Source: Panagrolaimus kolymaensis | Lineage: Eukaryota; Nematoda; Chromadorea; Rhabditida; Panagrolaimidae | NCBI GenBank assembly: GCA_028622995.1 | Contig: JAJQJQ010000005.1 | Span: 6,572,001 to 6,636,000, forward strand | Reading direction: 5' to 3' | Length of the DNA stretch: 64,000 bases | Part shown: positions 36,910 through 48,665 of the stretch, one piece after another | How positions within the stretch are numbered: position 1 is the stretch's first letter | How the letters are laid out: each line of letters begins with the position of its first letter | Notes under the pieces: generated by a model | Seen by the model: only the letters and a program-made list of their open reading frames with translations | The model's database searches: none | What the model was told of the DNA's origin: nothing | Position numbers and translations under genes: made by a program

Positions 36910-38356
36910 ATGGCGCAAGTAGTCGATTCTGTCGTATCTGAAGTAATTTCCTCACCAAATGACCAATCCGAAACATCATCCCTTTGTGCAAATGTAACTG
37001 CATTTTGTCGTAAGCTTTTTTGATGAAAGTAATTTGATCCCATCGGTTGATTATCTTAATTTTTAGCTGGATTCTTTAATGAAACTTCAAATGCCATTTA
37101 TATTATTTACATCTTTTTTCGATTTATCCTTTATGCATTCATTTTATTTCTTTCGACTCGAATTCCAAAAGATTTTCTTAAAAATTTTACCCTTTTATTA
37201 TTTATTCCATTGTTTTTTGGTGAAATTGCAAGAATTGGATTGGAATTTGTTTTTTATTTAAAACATTTTGAAATGTCCGTTGAAGGTGTTTCAAGAATGA
37301 TGTAAGTTTCAAAAAAAAAATGAATCCTTAAAAATAATTGTTGATAATTTATAGGGATGCTGAAATTGTATTTGAAACCATTCATAGCGTCTTTTCGGGT
37401 TTTGCATATTATGCATTTCTCACAGAATCATTGGTCGTTTATTATGGATTGTTTAGTGCTTTTCTTGATCCAGATGGTTATGAAAAATGTCGAATTGGGT
37501 TCGTCATTGTTTTTTTTAAAATTAATTTGTAATTTACCAAATTTAAAAAAAGTGACAATGTTTGCCTTTAAAGACCCGTTACTACTGTAAAGTCAATGTA
37601 AAAGGAAATTGCAGCCTTTGAAGTCGGAAATTCAACTTGAAATCTGATTTTTCGTAGTGCCATTTTTCTTTACAGAAAGAAAATTAAGCTTCGAATTTAC
37701 GTTTTAGCTTAAAAAACAATTAATTCGTCATTTATATAAATCTTACTTATCCATAACTTTTTTTAGTTCCCTCTTTTATGGTGCCACAATTATTCCTCTT
37801 ATTATCGTAGTCATCATGAATCTTCCATGGCCAGTTGGGTATACCGACATTGAAATATACGTAAAACATAGTTGTCGAATAATTTTGGGCCTTATTATGA
37901 TTCCATGTTATGTTGGTACCGCGTGTCGTTTAAGTTGTAAAGCTCAAATTCGAGATACTCGAATTGATGATCGTTCAATCATACGTTTAGCTAAATCTCG
38001 ACTTATTTGGTTCACTATTTATATGACCTTTCAAAATATTATTAATTTTCCAGGATTCGGTGAGCATTGATCAAAGATAATTTAATTATCTTTAACTTTT
38101 GAACCTTTTTTTAGTTGAATCAATTTTGTATTTAATGCTTTATTCGATTAATAGTTTATTGGAAAGCAGAGCTTTATTGGGGTTGTTTACGGATGTTACG
38201 CTCTTATCTTCAATTGCTGACGAATTTCGGGGCGTTGGATTAACTATTTGCACACTTATCTTTGTTCCAGTTTATCGCAATGCCATATTCTTTTGTCGTC
38301 GCGAACCTTTGCTTCTTTTATCCCCAGTATTGGATTTATCAGGTCCAAAATATTAA
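36910..38356 (+). CDS. Nematode serpentine (7TM) receptor
   Basis: Five exons: 36910-37009, 37067-37301, 37355-37498, 37767-38059, 38115-38356, giving 337 residues in matching phases. A polar N-terminus with two possible N-glycosylation sites (NVT, NET) and two Cys precedes about seven hydrophobic segments, including AIYIIYIFFRFILYAFILF, LFYGATIIPLIIVVIM and a basic loop CRLSCKAQIRDTRIDDRSIIRLAKSR between helices 5 and 6. The layout fits a nematode chemoreceptor-type GPCR of the Sra/Str superfamilies, but no subfamily signature is clear to me. It is unrelated in sequence to the gustatory-like cluster at 0.7-7 kb. The C-tail is short (RREPLLLLSPVLDLSGPKY). Likely a plasma-membrane sensory receptor; ligand unknown. 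Confidence 0.7.
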
Positions 38357-38409
38357 GTTGTCCGAAATGGAAAAATGTTAAACATTAAAATATGATAGGT
38401 TAAAAAAAC

Positions 38410-39109
38410 GGCGGTGCGCAGTATCAAGAGCGAATTTTCAAGATTTTATATTTCAATAAGTACATTATAAGATACAAATTTCAATTCGCAATAAATCTAA
38501 ACAAATATCAAAAGATTATATTTTAAAGATGTTTGCATTCTTGACGCTTTATTTCAAGATGGTTTATTAAAGATAAAAGTTCTAAGATGTTAAATTCTAC
38601 GATCAATTTTACATTTTACAAGTTTCAATACGCAACAAAACAAGACTATTTTTTTCAAGATTTTTTTTCAAGGCTTTTCTTTTCAAGAATTTTTTTTTCA
38701 AGATGGAAGTTTCAAGACAGGTGTCATTTCTGCCCCACAAAAATTCAAACAAGCATCAAATACGCGCCAAAAAATTTTTCTGTGAGACAAAAATGACACC
38801 TGTCTTGAAATTTCCATCTTGAAAAAATAAGTCTGGAAAAGAAGTTTTGAAAAAAAAATCTTGAAAAAATAGTCTTGTTTTATTATATCTAAAAATAAAG
38901 CATCAAGAATGCAAGCATCTTTAAAATATAATATTTTGATATTTGTTTTGATTTATTGCGAATTGAAACTTGTAAAATGTAATATTGATCATAGATTTTA
39001 ACGTCTTAAAATTATTATCTCTAAAAAACCATCCTTAATATTAACATCTTGCAAGGTTCTTATTGAAATACAAAATCTTGAAAATTCGCTCTTGATACTG
39101 CGCACCGCC
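38410..39109. mobile_element. Palindromic MITE, 700 bp
   Basis: GGCGGTGCGCAGTATCAAGA (from 38410) is mirrored exactly at the other end (to 39109); perfect pairing extends at least 36 bp, and similarity continues imperfectly through most of each about 350-bp arm. Flanks carry the 8-bp direct repeat AAAAAAAC at 38402-38409 and 39110-39117, so a hAT-like 8-bp target duplication is likely, though the motif is low-complexity. The interior has many TTTCAAGA steps. No transposase. It lies 53 bp after the serpentine receptor stop. Confidence 0.85.
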
Positions 39110-39117
39110 AAAAAAAC

Positions 39118-39824
39118 ATATTTTTAAGATTGAGGCCATTTGTATTCTGTTTACTTTAGTATTTTCTCTAATGTTTAGAGCTTTTGATTTTTTGATTAAA
39201 TAAATATTTTTTTAAAGCAACAATGAAACGAAAATCTATAAAAGAAAATATAAAGAAACATCCTACATAAATTTTTTTAGTTGTGATGCAATTTTAGAAT
39301 TGAAAAGAATATTGAAATAAACTTACGCTTTTTACAAACAAAAAAGAATGAAAAAATGTGACTATTACTTTCTTTTATCGTGTAAATTTGTTTACTCTTT
39401 GAAACTAATAAAAATATTTGCCTAAATTCAAGGAGATATGGAACAAATAACTGCAACAACATAACAAATTTGAGCGAAAATGGCTAAAAAAATGAAGAAA
39501 TTTTCTTTTTTGAGTTCTCGACGCTAGCAGATAAAGCTTTTAATTCTGAATATTATGATAGAGGAAATGCTCTATGAAAAATTATCTATTAATGATTAAT
39601 CCAAACGAAAACTATTTTGAAGACTTAATTTTTGTTAGTTTTTTTAAATGTAAAGTTTTCGAGACATGTCTCACAACGGAAAAGGTACCTAAAAACGTTC
39701 AATCAAACGTGGGATGGCTAAAAGAAAAACGTTTGATTATTGCATTTTTTGAAATGTTTGTTTAGTCATCACTTAAATTTGTCTTTTTTTACATTTATTA
39801 GATTTATAAATTTCAGATTGCTAA
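39118..39824. other. Intergenic
   Basis: AT-rich; the frame 39574-39765 has no recognisable domain. Ends in an AATTTCAG acceptor nine bases before the helicase ATG. Confidence 0.4.
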
Positions 39825-42800
39825 ATGTTGGTTGCTCTCACAACCTCTGGTTGGGCTTCTATCGATGATGTTCCTCTTCAACACATTGTATTGTTTCTTC
39901 CATGGATACACTATAGTCTTCCAAAAGAAAAGATAATGGAACATGCAAATGAATTTGGGCTAAATGGTGAACAAAAAGAAGCATTATTATCTGCCAATGC
40001 TATCAAAGACGATGATAAACATATTCGTAATGTTTTCAAAGTGTACATGGAACTTTTCAAAGAAGAGCGAATTGCAAGAAACATTGCAAGATGGTTTCTT
40101 AATTGTACGTTGCGCTTAAACAATGTTTTGTTTTGATATATGTGTAAATTTTTAGCTTCAAAATCAAGCATCGTTAGTTATTTGCTCTTCAATCAAGTTG
40201 AACCTGATGCTTTTCAAGTTTACAAAACTCAAATTCTTGAACATCCTACTCGACGTGATATCAATATCAAAATCTCTGCACATCTTCCTATTGCTGAAAT
40301 GATAAAAGCTTTGAAAGAACATCAAACCGATCCTTCTTATCAAATGATCGCAGAAGATGTTAAACCAAAATATGAAAATGGAGGTGCCTTGGATTATTGG
40401 TCTTCTCGATGCGAATTGTTTATACAATTCATAGCTATGAAACCGAAGCGTACAAAACCAAAGGATTGGTTACTCGAATTTCTCAGCGCTTGTAGCTATC
40501 ATCCAAAAACACGACCATTTGCTTCATACATTGATCGAGAATACAAAGACAAATTGGGTAAGCATTTCTACAGTAACATTATTTTTCTTTACCTAAGTTT
40601 TTTAGAAGAATACCGTATAAGCCTTCAAACTCACGATGTTGCTCCTTCACAATTTACTGCTGATCTCGTCATCGATGTTAAACCTCCAACTTCACCTCGG
40701 CCTCAAGATTCAGAAGAATTCAAAAGCAAAAGACCTCCAACTGTCACAGGTGAATGCTCCGCCAATGCTTACATCCTTTATCCATATCAAGTCGAACTCG
40801 TTGGTCCAGCTAAGAATAATAAGAATACGATTATTTGTGCTCCTACTGGTTCTGGTAAAACGTTAATTGCTGCTGATATCATTGCTCATCATTTGCGAAC
40901 TAAAAGACATCATTATCAAATTGGAAGAGCTGTCATGTTTGTTCCCACAATTCCGCTGGTGGAACAACAAAGTCAATATATTAAAAACAAAATTGGCATG
41001 GAATTTCATGTTGAAAAAATGAGTGGAAATGAAAGAATTAAAAGCTCAGATGAACGACTTGTGGATATTCTTGTTGGTGATGTTATTGTAATGACTCCTC
41101 AAATTTTCATGTATGTTTTTTGAATGTTTATATAATCTTTACATTGATTTTTTAGCAACATGCTCTTGAGCCCTTTGAAATCTCAACGTATTTATCTTAC
41201 TGATTTTACTCTTATGATTTTCGACGAGTGCCACCATTGCGCAGAAAGTCATCCATATAACGTTGTTATGGATTATGTCAGAAATGCAACTATAAAACCT
41301 CAAATCGTTGGACTCACTGCTTCTACTGGTAGCGGAAAAGCGTATGTTTCTTTCTTCTTTTTTTACTTGATAATATTAAAGTTGTTTTACAGAAATACTG
41401 GTCGTGTGAATCATGAAAACACCATTGATCATATTATTGGACTTTGTGCTCGATTAACTGCAGTCACCGTTTGTTCTGTAAAGGATAAAAAAAATCTTGA
41501 AGATCTCATGTCACGCATTTCTCAACCTGTTGATGGTAATCAAATTTAATTTGTCTTTTCTATCATCGCTTATTTTGCTTAATTTTTAGACTTCATAAGT
41601 GTTCCACATCCACATAAAGATGATTTCGCTCATGCAATTGCTAAACTTTGTGATTATGTTGAGAATAAGATGCATTCCGATTTGAAAGAACTTATGCGCG
41701 TACTTCCCAATTTAAACGAGGTTTGTTTCTTTGGAAGTACTATTTATGTATCAATGTACTTTAATTTTAGGATCAAATTTCGTTAACTAAAGAAGAAGGA
41801 AATTATCAAATTAGAAATGGTCAAGCGAAGACAAATTTTATTTATTTCTCAAAAATGGCATACATTACAAATGAAGTTTCGAAAAATCTAACTGAAATGA
41901 ATGATAAACGCTTGTTTGTTTTGAAGTGCTTGCATATGCTTAATGTGAATTTTGCTTCCTTTACCCAAATATCGTTATCTCTCTGCTTATTTTCAGATGC
42001 TCTATTACACATTAAAATACAATGAATTGTTTCCTGCTTGTTTAGCAATGAAATATTTGGTAACTCGATTCGAAGAATTTGAAAAGAATGACTTGTATTA
42101 TGGAAACGAGAATGTTTGTTCAATGGATCCAACCAAATTGCAAACTCTTCGAGATATTTATTATAGCGTCAAGGGTAATTTTTTTTTGTTATCTTTGAAG
42201 TCTTTAAGCTTTATATGTTTTAGGTCGTGTCAAAGAGGCTGAAGAATTAATGGTCCGTTCAGAAGATAAACCAATTCTTGGAAAATTAATGGAAATTTTG
42301 CAAGAGCAATTTCATCAAGAACCTTCATCTCGTGTTATTATCTTTGTTGAAATGCGGCGTATTGGAGCTGATCTTGCGAACTATCTAAGTCAGCGACCAG
42401 AAATAACATCCACTTTTGGCAAGAACAAAGTTGGTTACATAACTTCGACAAATCAAGCTTCATCTCAATTCGGTCAAACGGCAAATGAACAAAAAATGAT
42501 GCTTGAACGATTCAAGAATGCAACTATGAATATTTTAGTTGCTACATCAGTGGCAGAAGAAGGTAAAAAAATTTTTCCCATATTTCCTTTATTTTATTAT
42601 TCTTTTAGGACTCGATGTTGCTGCATGTAATTTGATCGTTAAATACAACAGTGTTGGATCTGAAAAATCTCTTACACAGAGAAAAGGTCGTGCACGAGCT
42701 AAAAATAGCAGAGCTGTTCTTCTTGCTCTTGATGAAAAAACGATGAGCCGTGAATTTGATAACTTAAAAAAAGAATTCATCATGAATGTTTGTATTCAAC

Positions 42801-43581
42801 ATCTCCAAACCATGTCCGAAATGGAACTTCAGCAACGCGTATGTTTTCAATGTGTTTATTAATATTTAGTGGTGTTTTTCAGATCAAAGTCAAGAATCAA
42901 GAAATCCAAGAACTCGCTAATTATAAGAAAAAGCAAGAAGAAGAGAAGAAAGGTCATCTCAATGAGAAATATCGGCTTCATTGTTATGAATGTGCTGTTC
43001 CATTTTGCAAATCTGACGAACTCTTTTCGCTGAACAATAACGAAATTATTTGCTGCAATTCTGATTGTTGGACAGCAACAACTATTGAAAAGAAAGTTGA
43101 AAGAGTTAGGGTAAAAGCTTTTTTTGTTTGCTTGATTTTTAATTACTCATAAGCTTTATTTTTAGGTCGATAGCATTTCCATCAAATGTGGGTCTTGGTT
43201 TTGCCATTGTGGTCGTCAACGTGGAAGTATAATCAAATATGGTGGAGTTTTCCTTCCATCAATTTCGAGCAACTCGTTTATTTTAAAAACAATGGATGAT
43301 AAACCATGTGACAATGTTAAATCAAGAAACTGGGAATCGTATAAGAATTTGTTCTCTATTTCACCTATTGGAACTTCTGAAATTGTAAGTTTATTTTGTT
43401 TTCTGGATACAATATTTTTTACTTGAATCCTTTTTAGCGTACGATGGCCGCATCTCTTTATAACTACAGCCGTGATTTGTTCAATCAAGTTGAAGAAAAT
43501 GAAAAGCTCTGTCTCCTCGCATCCATCAAAGATCATAAAAAGAATTATCTTTTCGAAGCCCTTAATAAAATGGGCGATTAA
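39825..43581 (+). CDS. RIG-I-like / Dicer-related helicase (DRH type)
   Basis: Thirteen exons: 39825-40104, 40156-40557, 40606-41110, 41156-41341, 41393-41535, 41590-41720, 41771-41944, 41997-42174, 42224-42562, 42609-42838, 42883-43110, 43166-43384, 43438-43581, giving 1,052 residues, the size of C. elegans DRH-1/DRH-3. About 320 N-terminal helical residues (CARD-like position) precede the helicase. Motif I is CAPTGSGKT, motif II FDECHHC (DECH), motif III GLTASTGSG, and motif VI TQRKGRARA; LVATSVAEEGLD is the RIG-I-type motif V. The C-terminal domain has the zinc cysteines HCYECAVPFCK...CC...CGSWFCHCG of the RIG-I/LGP2 regulatory domain. It binds double-stranded or 5'-triphosphate RNA in antiviral RNAi and endogenous siRNA pathways. 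Motifs are intact. Which of DRH-1, -2 or -3 it matches cannot be decided by eye. Confidence 0.92.
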
Positions 43582-43638
43582 TTTCTCGTTAAATTGTTTT
43601 GAATTTTAATTTTGTTGTTGTTTCTTGTTTGTGTTTTA

Positions 43639-43644
43639 AATAAA
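43639..43644 (+). terminator. Polyadenylation signal of helicase gene
   Basis: AATAAA 58 bp after the stop codon. Confidence 0.5.
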
Positions 43645-44017
43645 TTTTTATGTGTATTTAATTATTCTTTCATACAATTTTGGATCGGACTAAAATACAA
43701 CACAAACTCCAGAAAAAAAAATACATGGTCTTGAGAGATTCATAACCCAATCGAGTCAAAAAGAAGAGTCGTCGTCAGTCAACGAACTCGTTTTTAATTA
43801 TTGGCTCCTGGCATAAATCAAATTAAAGAAAGTTATGTTCGTCATTTTTAAGGGTTTTTAAAATTTTATTTTTCGGTCGTGCAAAAGTTGCATTATTTAT
43901 TTGATGATAAATAAATAACTTTTTTATAGTTTGTGCAGCAGCAATGAACCTGAAGAGTGGAAGGAGAGAGCAGCAACAACGTGTGCGACCGCCTTTTTGC
44001 ATGCTTGTTTTGTGGAG

Positions 44018-44025
44018 TATAAATA
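44018..44025 (+). promoter_or_regulatory. TATA box of GST gene
   Basis: TATAAATA, 103 bp upstream of the ATG at 44128, in a GC-richer context than most of the window. A start site about 30 bp downstream would leave a short leader with no acceptor close to the ATG, so this gene may be expressed from its own promoter without a leader. Confidence 0.55.
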
Positions 44026-44127
44026 CAAAGCACAACTATTTTGATTTTGTGCATTTTTCATTTTTCTATTTGTACAAAACAACCTCGCTCGCATTTGTGA
44101 GACTTTTGATTGACAACACACACAACC

Positions 44128-44863
44128 ATGGTTCATTACAAATTAACTTACTTTGATTTGGTTAGTGCTTAAAATTTTATAAACTTTTTTTAAAACAAAT
44201 TTTATTTTTATAGAGAGGCTTGGGTGAAACCGCAAGATTGATCTTCCATTATGGCGGCGTTGAATTTGAAGATAAGCGAGTTGCATTTGGAAATGATGAA
44301 TGGCCAAAACTTAAACCAAGTGAGTTGTTGTTTGCTTTTATTTTTAGTCCTAAAGTATCATCACAATCTTTGCAGACACTCCAACTGGAAAACTTCCAAT
44401 TCTTGAAGTCGATGGAAAACAACTTCCCGAATCTGGAGCAATTTTCCGTTATCTCGCAGCTAAATTCAATCTTCGCCCCAAATGTGATTGGGAAAATGCT
44501 CAAATGGAATCCGCCGTTGAATATTACAAAGATTTCATGACTGAAATTCGTGATTATTTCCGCGTTGCTGCTGGCATGGGTGAAGGAGATAAGGATAAGC
44601 TCTACAAAGAAACATACCTTCCAGCTTCTGATCGAACCTTCAAATATCTTCAAGGTATCGTCTCAAAAAGCAGCTCAGGATTTTTAGCTGATAGCGGACT
44701 TTCATGGGGTGATTTCCTTCTTGCTGAATCAATTGTTACTTTACAAAATTTTGATTCCGATTTTGGTAAACGTTTCCCTCAAATGGTTGAATATCAAAAA
44801 CGCGTTCACAATAATGATAAGATTAAAGATTATGTTTCAAAACGAGCACAATCCAAATTTTAA
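44128..44863 (+). CDS. Glutathione S-transferase, sigma class
   Basis: Three exons: 44128-44160, 44214-44319, 44376-44863, giving 208 residues, normal for nematode sigma GSTs. It starts MVHYKLTYFDLRGLGETAR, with the catalytic Tyr8 in place, then TPTGKLPILEVDGKQLPESGAI carries the cis-Pro and the glutathione-binding Glu-Ser pair. The all-helical C-terminal domain follows, with the FLADSGLSWGDFLLAE N-capping motif. It conjugates glutathione to electrophiles in the cytosol; nematode members also reduce lipid peroxides or bind hydrophobic ligands. It is the only gene here with a clear TATA box, which fits a highly or inducibly expressed detoxification gene (inference). Confidence 0.95.
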
Positions 44864-45817
44864 GCCTTTTTTAACCTTTTCATTTTTTTACATCTCTGAT
44901 TATTTAATGTTTTTCGCTAGATGATAAATAAAAAAAATTCCACTTCTCTCTCAACCAATAAAGAAAGGTCGCAAGCAACAACAACAAAAAACAGCACAAA
45001 AAGAATCAAAAGTCAATTTTTCTTTCATTTTTTTAAAGACGAGATACACAAAGATTGGGGGCTGGAATGATAACCCAATGATGGACAAAGGTTGTAAAAA
45101 AGGAAAGAGATGAACGCAAAAAAAGGTTTGAATAATAACCATTGCAATCGAGGCAAAAGGTGTAAACAACCATAAAACGAACATTGCTTTAGGAATGATG
45201 AATGAGCAATTCTTATTGAAGTAGTGGAGCATTCTTTCTTATGGCAAATAAAAGGCTAAAAATTATTTGGATGTAAAATGATATAATACATTAAATATAA
45301 AGCTAACAAATGATTAACGGATTATCAGAGATTGTCATGATAATGATTCAGATGATTGCTAATGCATTTTTGAGCCATTGCGTTTAAGAAAATTGATTGG
45401 TTTGCATGATTAAGTTTTAATAGAGTGAGTATTTTTACCATGGAAAAACGCAATATTATAATTTGCTTATAAAACGTTTGTAAGGTTGTAATTCTAAAGT
45501 TTAAAAAGTCATGAAAACTTATGGCAATCTCTAAAGTTACGACCTATCTTTACCCTTCATTGTTCATAAATGGATGCTCTAGAATTGTTTTTAATCATCA
45601 TGGAAATAAAAAAAAGGTGTAAATTTAATAGAAAATGAATTCAGTTATTGGTTTTCACAATTTATCAATTGTGCCAAAGAAATTTCACACTTTCAAGTTT
45701 CAAGTGTCTTTGATTGAGGATTGAAGGGATGCCATAAACAAGCTGATTTGCGCCATATTAAAAATATTTCATTCTTTTATTTTATTAAAAACCACAACTG
45801 TTTTATCATCTGCAATA
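44864..45817. other. Intergenic
   Basis: GST 3' flank, then AT-rich DNA without supported features. The minus-strand frame 44951-45232 (93 codons) is hydrophobic but shows no family. Confidence 0.4.
44927..44932 (+). terminator. Polyadenylation signal of GST gene
   Basis: AATAAA 63 bp after the stop codon. Confidence 0.5.
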
Positions 45818-48141
45818 ATGTCTCTTCAATATTCACAGAAAAAGCTACATAATTATTATAAAAAGTAAGTTAAATTTTTTTTTCTATCGTAATTTCAATG
45901 ATTTTTTTATAGCAGTTACAAACTTCGCCAAAAGAGTTTAGCTGGATTCAATAAAATTTTTCTTATTCGAGCTCTCGGTGGATTAGCATTTCTTCAAAAT
46001 GATGGCTTTTCAAAATACGATTTTGATGAACTTGGAAATTTTTTGAAGGTGAAACAATTGATTTATTTGTGCCCTAAAAATCGAGCTAAACTTCGTCGAA
46101 ATGCTTCACAACGAGCAATTTCATTGAGTTTAAACCCAACGTTTGAAACCGAAAAATCCTTGAAGCTTACCAAAGTGGAAGAAAAATATGTTCGTGAAAT
46201 AGAAAAGTTAAAGACAAATGGATATTTGGTTAAAAACATTCAAGATGATTTGTTTCTTTTGGCTCTAATCTTTGATCAAATGCACCATGGTGGAATTCCT
46301 TCAAACGCAATGGCAGTTAAAAAAGCTTTAAACCAAATAAAATCTGAATATCGGGTGATTCAAATTGCATGTGAAAATGTTCCTGAAAGACTTCAAACTA
46401 TCAAAGCTCACATAGAATCATTGCTTTGTTTAATGGAAACAAATAATTTCAAACGAATTCATCATTGCGAAAATAATGAATGTCATTCATTTCCACCAAT
46501 CTTTTCCACAACTGAACTTGATCTCTTTGATACAACTCAAGATTCAATTTATTCCATCGCCTCAGATGATTTTTATCTTCCATCCCTTAATTTTGAAGCA
46601 GATCCCGATCAGGGTTTGGCGGAATTGCAAAAAATTCCGCTTCCGCGGAAGGCGGAATTCCTAAATCCACTTCCGCAAAAGCGGAAGCGGAAGCGGAAGT
46701 AAAAAAAAGGCGGAATTCCGCAAAAGCGGAATGCTGAAGCGGAATTACCAAAAAAAATTTTTTTGTTATTATACATACATTTTTTTTCATTATAGTCTAC
46801 GGTAACGATTTTAATATTGTATGTGTCTGAATCAAAGCCTTTGTATCCAAAGTGGATAAATTTTATTTTTTCTATATGACGATAATCATAAGCTAAAAGA
46901 TTCTTTGAGTCTGTTGCATGCATTATTAATGCAAATTTTGACCTTGAAAAATGGGGACTTTAGAGTAAACAAGTGTGATAAAGAGCTTCTTTACTTTAAT
47001 TTTGCCGGAAAAAGATCAATTTTGATTAAAGAGTTTCTTTAATATGTGTAACATGCAAAGATAATGTATTATTAAACTGAGCATAAGCTTAGCCACATTA
47101 TTTTTTCTAATAGCACAATAAATGTTTATTTTTTACATCCAAAAGCATGTCGCGCTTTCACAATCAAAACTATTTCTATTTTTACAATATTAAGAATTCC
47201 TAATCTTTTAACCATCTATAGATATCATCATTATTTATACCAATTTTAGCATAAATATCCCACTTTTGAAATTTTAAAGAATGCTTAACGATTTATTTCA
47301 GCTATTTTTGATTGCAAAATTGGTTTCAAAAAGGGAAAAAAAAGATTTTGTAAGAAACTAACTGATTTCTAATGCGCAATAAAAAAAATCAAAAATGAAA
47401 GAAAAGTAAAATATTCTCCAGGTACGCTAAAATAAAGAAGACCCGATTTTAAATTTAAGTTTGTCTTACCCTACTGAATTCATCCGTTACAATGTAATAA
47501 AATAAAATTTGATTTGCCAGAGTTTTTTATACTTTTATTATTTTTAAACCCTTCTTTGGGAATTTGATCGCAGCGTTTTTTATTATCAAATTTCCGCCAA
47601 AAAATGTAAAAGCTTTTGTTAAATATTTTTTAAAATTTGTTTAATTCCGCTTTCGAATTCCGCAAAATTTTGCGGAATTCCGCGGAATTTGCGGAAGTCC
47701 AAAAACATGCGGAATTCCGCAAAAGCGGAATGCGGAAGCGGAATTCCGCCAAACCCTGATCCCGATCGAGAAAGTGAACTTTGTCATTATTCACTTCATC
47801 CTCCATTTCCAATTGCTTTGATTCCACGAATTCGTCAAAGCATTTCTCAACTTATTTCCATTAAAGAAAAATATCGTTTTCAAGCATATCGATTCTTTCA
47901 AGGTTTATGCAATTCACAAACTTGTGTTCGAAGTAACAAATGTGAATCAACTTTACACGTATTACAGCAAATAGAAACATGTTTCTTTGGAGCTAAAATT
48001 CTTCTTTTTACTATAAAAGCTTATTGTAGCAATATTTGGCTTACTTCTGTTATGGAAGAAGTCAAAGCTTCAGGAAAATTTGATTTGTTTAAACTTTGTT
48101 ATTTGCGTGTTGTTTCTGGTTCCAATGCTCAATTTGAATAA
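45818..48141 (+). pseudogene. Unrecognised 372-residue gene interrupted by a hAT-type element
   Basis: Exon 1 (45818-45864) joins exon 2 at 45913 in frame. Exon 2 runs to 46609, where a 1,149-bp element is inserted; the coding sequence resumes at 47767 and ends with TAA at 48141. The three pieces (47, 697 and 375 nt) add up to 1,119 nt, an uninterrupted frame of 373 codons, once the element and one target copy are left out. As it stands, reading runs into the element and stops at 46702, truncating the protein to about 245 native residues plus about 31 of element origin. I do not recognise the family. The N-terminal part is basic and helical, the middle Ser/Asp-rich, the C-terminal part Cys-containing and helical (ends ASGKFDLFKLCYLRVVSGS). 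It is either a null allele or a gene in which the element is spliced out. Confidence 0.75.
46610..47758. mobile_element. hAT-type non-autonomous element, 1,149 bp
   Basis: The ends are CAGGGTTTGGCGGAATT and its reverse complement AATTCCGCCAAACCCTG (to 47758). They are flanked by the 8-bp duplication ATCCCGAT at 46602-46609 and 47759-47766. A CAGGG start plus 8-bp duplication is typical of hAT. Subterminal zones (46610-46750 and 47640-47758) are arrays of GCGGAA / TTCCGC words; the core (about 46760-47630) is AT-rich and has no transposase frame. The identical target copies and clean ends suggest a recent insertion. It is a different family from the element at 31.6 kb but has the same architecture. 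Confidence 0.94.
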
Positions 48142-48665
48142 ATAAATAAAAATTTGAAACTAACTAAATAGAGTGGAATTTTTTAATTTAATCAATGTAT
48201 TAACAATAATCATAAAAAACAGACAGAAAGGATGAACTAACAGATAAATTCACTTTATATTAGGTTACTAAAAGACTACTCGTGACGGTTATTCTGTGAG
48301 ACATTACGACATTTTAAGTACGGAACAGTATTTTGTTTATAAAAATGAAATGATTTCAAGAATAAGTTTGCCACAAATTGAAGCGGTTTTACGCAACAAC
48401 GTAAACCAAAATTTAAAAAAAATTTATGTATTACCTTTCATTGCTTGCTAAAAAAAATCTTGAAGTAAATTTTATCAATGAAGTTATTTTTCCAATCAAA
48501 TGCGCGAGAAAAAAAACAACACCGCAGCAAGACAGTTTACATATCTGTAATCGTGCTTAGAAAACTATAATAATAATGAAAGATGCAAATTATTTTTTTT
48601 ATTTTGGATTTTTTAAACAATACTCTATGAAGCTATAAACATACAAATATTGTACAAATAATTAT
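48142..48665. other. Convergent spacer
   Basis: Between the interrupted gene and the cullin 3' end. AT-rich, no supported features. Confidence 0.4.

Larger units (their letters stand above)
43582..44127. other. Intergenic with GST promoter
   Basis: 546 bp between helicase and GST, containing the helicase 3' flank and a TATA box at 44018. Confidence 0.5.

Noticed and set aside
45818..48141. Assignment of the interrupted gene to mitoguardin
   Set aside because: I considered it because of the helical C-terminal part, but recalled features of that family do not match, so the gene is left unnamed.
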